Shown piece after piece: positions 1-6,664 of a stretch of 8,244 nt of DNA (within the stretch, counting starts at the first letter, position 1; each line of letters starts with the position of its first letter). A model generated the notes under the pieces. It searched no databases. It worked only from the letters and a program-made list of their open reading frames with translations, and was not told the origin of the DNA. The stretch is from Actinomycetes bacterium (lineage in GTDB: Bacteria > Actinomycetota > Acidimicrobiia > Acidimicrobiales > RAAP-2): the NCBI GenBank assembly GCA_021807655.1, contig JAKBCT010000035.1, positions 1-8,244 of the forward strand, given 5' to 3'. The translations under genes were made by a program, and so were the position numbers.

Positions 1-110
1 GGAACTGGTGGCCGCTCTCCGTGGGGATCATCGCACTCGTGGGTTCTGGGCTCATGCTGAACCTTCGACGCTCGCTGTCGCCAAGCGAGGATGGGCGAAG
101 CGCGAATTAG
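1..110 (+). CDS. C-terminal end of an unidentified membrane protein (partial)
   Basis: Only the last 35 codons are visible; the gene runs off the left edge and ends at TAG (108-110). The reading frame begins at base 3. The visible end starts NWWPLSVGIIALVGSGLMLN: a hydrophobic stretch of about 18 residues that looks like a final transmembrane helix, followed by a short basic, polar tail (LRRSLSPSEDGRSAN) that would lie in the cytoplasm by the positive-inside rule. Nothing in this fragment identifies a family. A strong hairpin begins on the very next base after the stop, which supports this being a true gene end. The gene faces the minus-strand LLM oxidoreductase gene in a convergent arrangement. 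Confidence 0.6.
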   Translation, partial: NWWPLSVGIIALVGSGLMLNLRRSLSPSEDGRSAN

Positions 111-157
111 CCAACGACGACCCGTCGGGTGGCGAACGCCGCCCGGGTCGTCGTTGG
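111..157. terminator. Long GC-rich hairpin directly after the stop codon, terminator-like
   Basis: A perfect 13-bp inverted repeat, CCAACGACGACCC (111-123) and GGGTCGTCGTTGG (145-157), encloses a second stem, GGGTGGC (127-133) with GCCGCCC (138-144; one G-T wobble), capped by a GAAC loop. Only three bases (124-126) are unpaired between the two stems. It begins immediately after the stop at 110 and lies between two convergent genes, so it could end transcripts from either side. There is no T-run on either flank, so it is not a textbook intrinsic terminator; U-less hairpin terminators have been proposed in actinobacteria. It could instead protect the mRNA 3' end. Confidence 0.6.
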
Positions 158-418
158 GCGAATCTCGAGCTACGTGGACGCCTTCAATCCCTCGCCGCGA
201 CCTTCGTGTCCCGATCATGAGGCAGTTGGCACGTATTCGTCGTTGTCTGCGTCGTCACGTTCGTGATCGGTTTGTTTTCGCGAGCACGCCGTCACCAACC
301 CATAAGACGGCTAGCGCAACCCGGCGTCGCCGCGGGTCCGTGGCCCGCCGCGACGCGCAACGACTGGGGGTCGCAGCGGACGACGGTTCACCACAGCTTG
401 CGCGGCCCGGAGATCGAT
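158..418. other. Non-coding stretch between convergent genes
   Basis: I find no convincing gene here. Frame 2 encodes a hydrophobic run (233-277, reading roughly VFVVVCVVTFVIGLF) followed by basic residues, but an in-frame TGA stands at 218-220 and the only start available, GTG at 263, would cut off most of the hydrophobic part. An ATG at 217 is in another frame and has no Shine-Dalgarno sequence. A small palindrome TCACG-TT-CGTGA lies at 255-266. The stretch probably holds the 3' untranslated ends of the two flanking transcripts. Confidence 0.5.
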
Positions 419-431
419 CTACGATGCCGCG
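401..431 (-). terminator. Weak inverted repeat around the LLM gene stop codon
   Basis: CGCGGC (401-406) and GCCGCG (426-431) can pair around the TAG stop of the minus-strand gene (419-421). Inside lies a 10-base perfect palindrome, AGATCGATCT (411-420). It may contribute to ending the three-gene minus-strand transcript, but the stem is short, overlaps the last codons and has no T-run after it. It could be chance in GC-rich DNA. Confidence 0.2.
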
Positions 432-1429
432 AGATCGCGCGCGATGGTGCCTCGCGCCTCGTCACTGAGGCCCGACGGCGCGTAGATGCTGAACCGGTCG
501 ACGACGCCACCCACGCGGCGCACCACCTCGTGTGCGACGTCGCCGGGCGGCGCGACGACGGCGACCGCGTTCAACACGTGCTCGTCAATCAGTCGTCCCA
601 TCGCTGACCACTCGCCTCGACGAGCCAGTAGCGCCAACTCGGGCTGCAGGGTTGACCACCCGTGCAGCTCGAGCACCGGTCGATAGGCCGGCGTCGAGGC
701 GTAGAAGGCAATCTGCTGGCGTACGGCCTCAATCGACGACGCCATCGCACCGTCATCCGCACCAGTCGCGACCAATCCGCTGAACGCGATTTGCACGTCG
801 GACCTCGAGCGACCGGACTTCGCGAGGCCCCGTTCGAGCGCCGGCACGGTCACTTCGCGCAGGTACCGCTGCGTGGTAAAGGGATGGACCAAGAGCCCAT
901 CGGCCACCTCGCCGACGACTTCTGTCATCACTTCGCCAACCGCGGCGAGAAAGATTTTCGGCGGCCCGTAGCCGTGGGGTGTCGGACTGAAAAAGGGCGT
1001 CATCAGCGTGTGCCGATAGAACTCGCCGCGAAAGTTAAGTGGCGTGCCCTCGTTCCAGGCCGACCAAATCGCTCGCAGCGCGAGCACGTACTCGCGCATG
1101 CGCGGCGCGGGGTGCGACCAGGGCATCGAGTAGCGCTTCTCGATGTGCGCCTTGATCTGACTGCCCAGCCCGAGCACCAGGCGACCCGCGGAGAGCACTT
1201 GAAGATCGTTCGCGAGCGTCGCGGTGATCATCGGACTACGTCCGAAGGCCACGACGATGCCGGTACCCAGCTCGATCGCGGTGGTGGCGCGGGCGGCGCC
1301 GGCGAGCACCACGAATGGATCGTGACCGACTTCGGCGGCCCACAGTCCCTTGTAGCCCGCCGACTCGGCGTCCGCGGCGCCGCCGTACTCGCCGCTGGGA
1401 TCAAACGCGATGTCGGTGTCGATGAGCAT
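419..1429 (-). CDS. LLM-class F420/flavin-dependent oxidoreductase
   Basis: A predicted cytoplasmic oxidoreductase of the luciferase-like monooxygenase (LLM) superfamily, a TIM-barrel fold that uses F420 or FMN. The 336 residues match the usual length. Family signs are the N-terminal barrel start (MLIDTDIAF), a glycine-containing strand ELGTGIVVA near residues 53-61, the block RLVLGLGSQIKAHIEKRYS (about 83-101) followed by P and R residues before a helix with ALRAIW (117-122), and YGPPKIFLAAVG (154-165). The layout resembles the MSMEG_2256-type group of probable F420-dependent enzymes (TIGR03617), from memory. The substrate cannot be read from the sequence. It is the last gene of a minus-strand operon, 31 bases after the M24 gene stop. 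The ATG start (1427-1429) lacks a clear Shine-Dalgarno sequence; the gap contains two copies of AGCGTCGA, 16 bases apart. Family assignment is firm, cofactor likely, reaction unknown. Confidence 0.85.
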   Translation of the reverse strand: MLIDTDIAFDPSGEYGGAADAESAGYKGLWAAEVGHDPFVVLAGAARATTAIELGTGIVVAFGRSPMITATLANDLQVLSAGRLVLGLGSQIKAHIEKRYSMPWSHPAPRMREYVLALRAIWSAWNEGTPLNFRGEFYRHTLMTPFFSPTPHGYGPPKIFLAAVGEVMTEVVGEVADGLLVHPFTTQRYLREVTVPALERGLAKSGRSRSDVQIAFSGLVATGADDGAMASSIEAVRQQIAFYASTPAYRPVLELHGWSTLQPELALLARRGEWSAMGRLIDEHVLNAVAVVAPPGDVAHEVVRRVGGVVDRFSIYAPSGLSDEARGTIARDLAAS

Positions 1430-1460
1430 GATTCGACGCTACTGGACCTCGACGCTGCAG

Positions 1461-2675
1461 TTATACGCGATAGGCGCCCAGGGCGCACCGATGAAGCCGT
1501 TGCGCGCCACCGTCGGCCACCACGAGGCATTCGCCGGTCTGGACCCCAGCGCGATGGTCGAGGGTCACGACGTTGGGCTGCACCACGATCAGCATGCCCG
1601 AACGCAACACCATGTCGGGAACCGGCTCGTTCGGCCGGCTGCGCGATCCGAGGATTGGTGCCAGGTAACCACCGCCGTACCCGTGGACCAGATCATCGAG
1701 GGTCGTGAATCCGGCCTCCTCAATCACGTTGGCGGCGTCGACCAACTCGGCCGCGTGGACACCGGGCCTCAGTCGCGCCGCGATGCGCGAGTACGCCTCG
1801 TCAGCTACGTCGTGGAGGTCGCGAAAGAGCGGCGACAGGTCAGCCCCCACGCTGTACGTACGAAGCACCTGGCCGCCGTAGTCGAAGAAATTCGCCGTGA
1901 TCTCGGTTGAGAGCACGTCGCCGTCACCCACCAGGCGCGTGGACGGTATCTGACGGGGCGTGCAGTACTGCGGAGCGTTCATGGCATTGAGCGCGAAGTA
2001 GTGGATTCCGTTCACTGCCCCGAAGCGCAGGTACGCGGACTCGACGATGCTCACGAGATCACGCTCGCTCAGGCCCGGCCGAAGTTGCTCAGCGAGCGCG
2101 TCGATCGCCCGGTCAGCCAGTCGAGCGCCCAACTTGAACCAACGAAGTTCCTCCTCGGACTTGACCAGGCGAAGTCCGAAGTAGTCCGTCGTGAGGTCGA
2201 CGACCGGCCCGACGACCGCTTCGAGACGCCGGGCGGCCGCGAACGGCAGGGGGCCGATGACGCCGACGCGACCGTGAGCAGCGCCCCGACGCCCCAACTC
2301 GCCAATCGTGGCGTCGATCGTCGCGATCCCACCCCAGGCCACCTTCGCGTCGCGCACGAGTTCCTGGGCCAGTGGGACGTGGTTGAAGTACTGGACGAAG
2401 AGCGCATCAGGTTCGCCGTGGGACATCACGAGGTGCGCCTCGTTGGTGACCAACCACTGCGACAGCCACGTCACGGCGCCGCCCCGTCCGCCGGTGCCGT
2501 AGGCCACGACGTGGTCGACGTCGCGACGATCAGCCAGATCGAACAGCAGGTTTCGCCGACGGTCCATCTCGTCGTCTGAGAAACTCGGGTACGGCATGGC
2601 GAGCAGACTCGCGAACTCGTCGTCGACCTGAGGATCTCCCACCTTCAGCGTTGCATCGGGGCCCTCGGCACTCAC
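1461..2675 (-). CDS. M24 (creatinase/prolidase-fold) protein with degenerate metal site
   Basis: A 404-residue protein with the two-domain layout of creatinase, prolidase and aminopeptidase P: an N-terminal creatinase_N-like domain (about 40-165), a linker helix with LVKSEEELRWFKLGARLAD (170-188), then the pita-bread domain (about 185-400). Family M24 metallopeptidases hold two metals with D, D, H, E and E. Aligned by eye, the positions here read E258 (in GDVLSTEITA), Q269 (11 residues later, as expected; GGQVLRTYSVG), H331 (HGYGGG), Q366 (SGMLIVVQPNV) and G381 next to E382 (GVQTGECLVV). Only the histidine is clearly kept, so a two-metal peptidase is unlikely; creatinase itself is a metal-free hydrolase of this fold. 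The fold assignment is firm, the activity unknown. The GTG start (2675-2673) overlaps the upstream acyl-CoA dehydrogenase stop as GTGA, implying translational coupling; there is no strong Shine-Dalgarno sequence. Confidence 0.85.
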   Translation of the reverse strand: MSAEGPDATLKVGDPQVDDEFASLLAMPYPSFSDDEMDRRRNLLFDLADRRDVDHVVAYGTGGRGGAVTWLSQWLVTNEAHLVMSHGEPDALFVQYFNHVPLAQELVRDAKVAWGGIATIDATIGELGRRGAAHGRVGVIGPLPFAAARRLEAVVGPVVDLTTDYFGLRLVKSEEELRWFKLGARLADRAIDALAEQLRPGLSERDLVSIVESAYLRFGAVNGIHYFALNAMNAPQYCTPRQIPSTRLVGDGDVLSTEITANFFDYGGQVLRTYSVGADLSPLFRDLHDVADEAYSRIAARLRPGVHAAELVDAANVIEEAGFTTLDDLVHGYGGGYLAPILGSRSRPNEPVPDMVLRSGMLIVVQPNVVTLDHRAGVQTGECLVVADGGAQRLHRCALGAYRV

Positions 2676-3937
2676 GCGAAGTTCCAGCCCGTGCCGGCGT
2701 CGAATCGGCGAAGGACGTGCTTCGCGATGAGGATCCGGTGGACCTCGTCGGGCCCGTCGGCGAGACGCAAAATGCGCGCCGTCTGGTACATCTGAGCCAG
2801 GGGCAGGTCATTACTGACGCCAGCGCCACCCCAGACCTGAATGGCCCGATCGACCACCCGGTGAAAGGCGGCGGGCACAAAGATCTTGATCCCTGAGATG
2901 GCGGTGCGAGCGTCGGGATCATTATCGGCGACCTTTTGGGCCGCGTTGATCGTCATGAGACGCGCCGACTGCAAGTCGAGGTAGCTGTCGGCAATGAACC
3001 CCTGGATGAACTGGTGGTCGCGCAACAGTCCGCCGTGAACTTCGCGTTCGCGGGCGCGCGCGACCATGAGGTCAAAGGCGCGCCACATCTGACCAATCGC
3101 GTTCATGCAGTGGTAAACGCGACCGGCGCCGAGCCGGTCCTGGGCCGCCTCGTGGCCCTGTCCGACCCGTCCCAGCGTGTTGGCAATCGGAACTCGCACG
3201 TTCTCGTACAGGATCTCACAGTGGTCCGAGGTCTCGCGCCCGAAGATGCCGATTCCGCGCACGATGGTGACGCCCGCCGTGTCGCTCGGCACGATGATCT
3301 GGGTCATCTGACCGGCCCGGCCGTACTCGCCGGACGAATCGCTCACCCGACACATAACGATGAAGAAGTTCGCGTTCACCCCGTTCGACGTGAACCACTT
3401 GTGTCCGTTGATCACCCACTGGTCACCGTCGCGCACGGCTTCGGTTCGGATGGAGCGGGGGTCGCTTCCCGCGTGATCGGGCTCGGTCATCGAGAAGCCC
3501 GATTCCATTTCGCCGGCAATGAGCGGCAGGAGCCATTGGCGCTTCTGGTCCTCGGTTCCGTATTTGGCGAGGATCGTCGCGTTGCCCGAATTGGGCGCGG
3601 CGATCCCAAAGAGGCTCGAAGCCCCAACGGCGTACGCCAGGATCTCGTACATGTAGGACAACGACAGAAAGTCGAGTCCGGCGCCACCGTATTCGCGCGG
3701 CAGGTGGGGCGCCCAGAGCCCTGCCTCAAAGATCGCGGCCTTGATGGACTCTCGCAGCTCGATGCTGCGACGCTTGGCGGCGAGGCGCCCGTCGTCGGAG
3801 CGCTCTTCACCGCGACGCAGTCGCCAGAGCGCGTCTTCATTCGGCAGGATCAGGTCATTCACCAGCCGAGCCGTACGCTCGCGTACGGCGTTCACCGCCG
3901 GATCGAGTCCGGCGATTGGTGTCACGTTGATGGCCAC
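2672..3937 (-). CDS. Acyl-CoA dehydrogenase, ACAD10/11-like
   Basis: A predicted cytoplasmic FAD enzyme that introduces an alpha,beta double bond into an acyl-CoA. The 421 residues show the normal order: N-terminal helical domain (about 10-145; HLPREYGGAGL at 78-88), the FAD/substrate beta-domain with FSMTEPDHAGSDP (148-160) and WVINGHKWFTSNG (174-186), and the C-terminal helical domain with QVWGGAGVSNDLPL (367-380) and RLADGPDEVHR (391-401). The ADGPDEVH motif is typical of the ACAD10/ACAD11 group; D394 falls where medium-chain enzymes carry the catalytic glutamate. The kinase-like domain fused in animal ACAD10/11 is absent. I chose the GTG at 3937 because GGGGGA lies five bases upstream (3948-3943) and because longer in-frame starts would run into the divergent gene at 4055. 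It is first in the operon with the M24 and LLM genes. The substrate is unknown. Confidence 0.9.
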   Translation of the reverse strand: MAINVTPIAGLDPAVNAVRERTARLVNDLILPNEDALWRLRRGEERSDDGRLAAKRRSIELRESIKAAIFEAGLWAPHLPREYGGAGLDFLSLSYMYEILAYAVGASSLFGIAAPNSGNATILAKYGTEDQKRQWLLPLIAGEMESGFSMTEPDHAGSDPRSIRTEAVRDGDQWVINGHKWFTSNGVNANFFIVMCRVSDSSGEYGRAGQMTQIIVPSDTAGVTIVRGIGIFGRETSDHCEILYENVRVPIANTLGRVGQGHEAAQDRLGAGRVYHCMNAIGQMWRAFDLMVARAREREVHGGLLRDHQFIQGFIADSYLDLQSARLMTINAAQKVADNDPDARTAISGIKIFVPAAFHRVVDRAIQVWGGAGVSNDLPLAQMYQTARILRLADGPDEVHRILIAKHVLRRFDAGTGWNFA

Positions 3938-4054
3938 GTTCGTCCCCCGATAACGGTCCGCCTCGATTATGGCGCGTTCGGATCGCCCCCGGGAGACCGG
4001 ACCATCTCCGACGACGCTCGCGCCACCCGGTACCGTCGTAGCGAGAGGGACGAC
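3938..4054. promoter_or_regulatory. Divergent promoter region, acyl-CoA dehydrogenase operon / CDF gene
   Basis: These 117 bases separate two divergent starts and must hold both promoters unless transcription reads in from further away. For the minus-strand operon, CATAAT (3971-3966) is a good -10 match, about 28 bases before the GTG, with no clear -35. The Shine-Dalgarno sequence GGGGGA is at 3948-3943. For the plus strand, TACCGT (4031-4036) fits a loose -10 and GAGAGGGA (4043-4050) is a good Shine-Dalgarno sequence four bases before ATG 4055. A small inverted repeat GGAGA/TCTCC is present near 3992-4009. Promoter calls are tentative; the ribosome binding sites are clear. Confidence 0.4.
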
Positions 4055-4972
4055 ATGACCGGCGAATCCAGCGCGTGGGACGAGTTCGCACGCGAGCATC
4101 GTGCCTTAGGCGTTTCGATGTTCTACGGCATCGTCCTGGCGGCCGTGGGCATCGCCATCGGGGTGGTGACCGGATCCCAGATCATCCTCTTCGATGGGTT
4201 CTACACCTTTCTCGGCATTGCCCTGTCCTGGATGGCCATGCGCGTCTCGCGGCTGGTGGCGAGCGGCCCAACGTCGCGATACCCGTTCGGTCGCGAAGCG
4301 CTGGTGCCGCTGATCATTGGCGTCGAAGCCGTGGCCCTGCTCGCGACGTGCGCGTACGCCTCCTTCAACGCCGTGTTGTCAATCCTGCACGGCGGGGACA
4401 CGTTGACGTCGGGTTGGGGCGTCGGTTACGCAATCGTTTCGCTGTTGGTGCCAACGTCGGTGTGGTGGTGGCTACGGCGAATGGCCAGTGACTCCGAGCT
4501 GGTTCGCGCCGAGGCAACCCAATGGCTGACCGGCGGCGCGCTCGGTTCGGGCATGATCGTCGCTTACACGCTCGCGCACGCCCTGGCCGGCACGACCTGG
4601 AAACCCGCCACCCACTACCTTGACCCGTCCCTGGTGATTGTGGCGTGCCTCATCTTTGTTGCGCCGCCGCTCAAGATGATCCGCACAACGTTCATCGAGC
4701 TCGTCGAGGGCAGCCCCGATAGTGACCTGCGCGGACCCGCCGACGAGGCGGTCAACGCCGTGTCAACCACCTTCGGACTCGCGCAGCGGAACCTGCGGAT
4801 GACCAAGATCGGTCGCAAGTTCTACGTTGAGCTCGAGTTCACGGTGGAGCCGAGCTGGACCGTCGAGCAGTCTGACCTCGTGCGTAACGCCCTGGCGGAG
4901 CGTCTCGACGCATTGCCCCACGATCTCTGGCTAACGGTCGAGTTCACCGCCAACCCCTCGGCGTGGTCCTAG
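4055..4972 (+). CDS. Cation diffusion facilitator-like membrane transporter (COG3965-like)
   Basis: A 305-residue inner-membrane protein with about six transmembrane helices (roughly 20-40, 43-66, 83-108, 121-140, 156-178, 188-206) and a soluble C-terminal domain (about 220-305), the layout of cation diffusion facilitators that export divalent metals in exchange for protons. FDGFYTFLGIALSW (46-59) and RYPFGREALVPL (75-86) fit the 'predicted Co/Zn/Cd transporter' group. Zn exporters of this family bind metal with two acidic residues in TM2 and an H and D in TM5. Here the matching positions read D47 and T51, and Q156 and G160 (RAEATQWLTGG). The substrate may therefore not be zinc, or transport may work differently. 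The start is set by the Shine-Dalgarno sequence GAGAGGGA at 4043-4050. Its 3' end overlaps the convergent MFS gene by 42 bases. The family is likely, the substrate unknown. Confidence 0.8.
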   Translation: MTGESSAWDEFAREHRALGVSMFYGIVLAAVGIAIGVVTGSQIILFDGFYTFLGIALSWMAMRVSRLVASGPTSRYPFGREALVPLIIGVEAVALLATCAYASFNAVLSILHGGDTLTSGWGVGYAIVSLLVPTSVWWWLRRMASDSELVRAEATQWLTGGALGSGMIVAYTLAHALAGTTWKPATHYLDPSLVIVACLIFVAPPLKMIRTTFIELVEGSPDSDLRGPADEAVNAVSTTFGLAQRNLRMTKIGRKFYVELEFTVEPSWTVEQSDLVRNALAERLDALPHDLWLTVEFTANPSAWS

Positions 4973-6205
4973 GGCCGACGCGTCAACGGTCGCGTTCGCT
5001 CGTCGACGAAGCGCCCCCAACCCGATGACCGCGGCGGCGAAGCACGACCACGCCCCGACCCCGAGCCCGACGCGGGCACCGAAGTGCGTCGTGATCAGAC
5101 CCACCAGCGGTCCGCCAATGGGTGTTGAACCCATGAACGCGACGGCCCACAACGCCATCACGCGGCCCCGCATGGCGGGATCGCTCGCCAACTGCAAGGT
5201 CGAGTTTCCCATCGCGAGGAATGAGACGCTCGCGAAACCGACGAGGGCCAGCGCGGCAAACTCCAAGGCGATCATCGGCGCGATGGTCGCCAACGAGAGG
5301 AAGAGCCCGAACAGGCCGCTCGCGGCGACCATGGAACGGGTCCCGGTGCGTCCACGAGTGGCCGAAACGAGACCACCGACGACGGCGCCGAGGCCCATCG
5401 CCGTGACGAGACCACCGTAGACGCGAGCGCCCCCGTGGAAGACACTGTCGGCGACGACGGGCAGCGTGACCTGGAATTCGTACGCCAGCGTCCCGACCAG
5501 CGCCATCATGATCAGCGGGACCAGCAGTCCCGGCGTACGAGCGACGTAGCGCAAACCCTCGCGCACCTGTCCCCGTTCTCGAATGGCCGCGGGACTCGGC
5601 GTCAGGGCCGAACGATCCATCGCGATGAGCGAACCCACCACGGCAACGAAACTGACGGCGTTCAACGCGAAGCACCATCCTTCGCCCACCGCGGCGATCA
5701 GCAGACCGGCGGCCGCCGGCCCAATGGCCCGAGCCGCGTTGTTCATCGTGGAGTTGAGACTCACCGCGTTTCGCAGGTCCTGGTGACCGACCATCTCCAA
5801 GATGAAGGCCTGGCGTGAAGGGTTCTCGAAGCTGTTGTTGAGACCCAACACCACCGCGAGCACGCAGACCTCGACGTAGGTCACGTCGTGCGCGAGTGTC
5901 AGAGCCGCGAGGATGGCCGCCTGCACGCCCATCAGCGTCTGGAGCAAGATCATGAAACGGCGCTTGTCCACCCGGTCGGCGACAACACCGCCGTAGGGCC
6001 CGAGTACCAAAACGGGCAACGTCTGCAGCGCAATCACGAACCCGATGTCCGTCGCCGAGTGCGTCAAGACGAGCACCAGCCAGGACTGGGCCGTCGACTG
6101 CATCCAAGTACCGACGAGCGACGTCGTTTGGCCGATGAAGTACTTGCGGTAGTTCGGGTTCGACAGTGACGAAAAGGTGCGCGACGCCGTAGCCCGGACG
6201 CTCAC
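4931..6205 (-). CDS. MFS transporter, DHA3/EntS-like drug or metabolite exporter
   Basis: A 424-residue inner-membrane protein of the major facilitator superfamily with 12 predicted helices, probably a proton-driven exporter. It starts with the conserved entry of the DHA3/MFS_3 group (NPNYRKYFIGQTTSLVGTWM, 16-35). It carries the loop 2-3 signature GGVVADRVDKRR (72-83), the NPSRQAF motif (128-134) and the loop 8-9 equivalent PAMRGRVMAL (343-352). GPAAAG (162-167) in helix 5 resembles antiporter motif C. The substrate is not predictable. The GTG start (6205-6203) overlaps the marR stop as GTGA, so it is translated with the regulator, a common arrangement for inducible efflux. The last 42 bases run antisense through the end of the CDF gene, leaving no separate terminator; the basic C-terminal tail (about 400-424) looks poorly conserved. 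Confidence 0.88.
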   Translation of the reverse strand: MSVRATASRTFSSLSNPNYRKYFIGQTTSLVGTWMQSTAQSWLVLVLTHSATDIGFVIALQTLPVLVLGPYGGVVADRVDKRRFMILLQTLMGVQAAILAALTLAHDVTYVEVCVLAVVLGLNNSFENPSRQAFILEMVGHQDLRNAVSLNSTMNNAARAIGPAAAGLLIAAVGEGWCFALNAVSFVAVVGSLIAMDRSALTPSPAAIRERGQVREGLRYVARTPGLLVPLIMMALVGTLAYEFQVTLPVVADSVFHGGARVYGGLVTAMGLGAVVGGLVSATRGRTGTRSMVAASGLFGLFLSLATIAPMIALEFAALALVGFASVSFLAMGNSTLQLASDPAMRGRVMALWAVAFMGSTPIGGPLVGLITTHFGARVGLGVGAWSCFAAAVIGLGALRRRANATVDASALGPRRGVGGELDR

Positions 6206-6654
6206 TGCTTCGCCGACCGAACAATCTCGACGAGCGCCTCGAGGACCGGCACGGCGTCGCGCAGTTTGCGCACGTCACGCTCGCTCAGTCGGCGCACCGC
6301 GCGATCGAGCGCCGCGGTACGCGCGGCGCGCAGTTCGTCACACACCCGGCGTCCGACCCGAGTTACGGCGACGTGAACCACGCGACCGTCGGCGTCGTCG
6401 CCGATCCGGTCGACCAACCCCGAGCGCTGCAGGTGACTGACGATGCGCGACAACATTGTCAGGTTCATGCCTTCTAAGTCCGCCAGCTGTGACAGACGCA
6501 TCGGGCCACCGCGCGAAATCGCCCCCAACACCTCGCGCTGGCTGGGCGACAGCGATCCGGCAATCGGCGACGCGCGCAGCGACCGGCTCAGTCGTCCGAC
6601 AACCGTTCGCAGTCGATCGACCACGTCGTCGCCAAGCACCACATCGTTCGCCAC
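6202..6654 (-). CDS. MarR-family transcriptional regulator
   Basis: A 150-residue DNA-binding protein, normally a dimer whose repression is lifted by a small ligand. The winged helix spans about 35-107: SPSQREVLGAISRGGPMRLSQL precedes the recognition helix (MNLTMLSRIVSHLQRSGLV, 63-81), and the wing contains RIGDDADGRVVHVAVT (83-98) with the family's D-x-D-G-R-type turn. N- and C-terminal helices provide dimerisation. Start choice: GTG at 6654 gives a typical MarR N-terminus and leaves a palindromic operator just upstream; a TTG at 6687 would place the coding start inside that operator. Neither has a Shine-Dalgarno sequence, so a very short leader or leaderless mRNA is possible. It is first in an operon with the MFS exporter and probably represses both genes. 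The family is firm; the ligand is unknown. Confidence 0.88.
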   Translation of the reverse strand: MANDVVLGDDVVDRLRTVVGRLSRSLRASPIAGSLSPSQREVLGAISRGGPMRLSQLADLEGMNLTMLSRIVSHLQRSGLVDRIGDDADGRVVHVAVTRVGRRVCDELRAARTAALDRAVRRLSERDVRKLRDAVPVLEALVEIVRSAKQ

Positions 6655-6664
6655 GATGGGGATC

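Noticed and set aside
1433..1456. Two copies of TCGACGCT 16 bases apart before the LLM gene, considered as a regulator site
   Set aside because: An 8-base direct repeat of GC-rich words is weak evidence, and the gap lies inside an operon where a separate promoter is not needed.
662..1708. 348-codon plus-strand open frame
   Set aside because: It runs antisense across the LLM gene and the end of the M24 gene, is rich in R and H as expected of a GC-rich shadow frame, and has no recognisable domain.
2936..4054. Long plus-strand reading frame upstream of and in frame with the CDF gene, antisense to the acyl-CoA dehydrogenase
   Set aside because: It is the complement of a clear acyl-CoA dehydrogenase gene and shows no family motifs; the CDF protein has a proper start with a Shine-Dalgarno sequence at 4055.
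3938..4099. Longer N-terminus for the acyl-CoA dehydrogenase, starting at 4099
   Set aside because: It would add 54 residues unlike the family, overlap the divergent CDF gene and remove both promoters; GTG 3937 has a good ribosome binding site.
4965..4976. Near-palindrome GGTCCTAGGGCC over the CDF stop codon, considered as a terminator
   Set aside because: It is only 12 bases with no loop, so it cannot form a useful RNA hairpin, and no T-run follows.
4983..6278. 431-codon minus-strand open frame overlapping the MFS gene
   Set aside because: It lies on the same strand in another frame, its composition is dominated by R, G and D, and it lacks the hydrophobic helices that the MFS frame clearly has.
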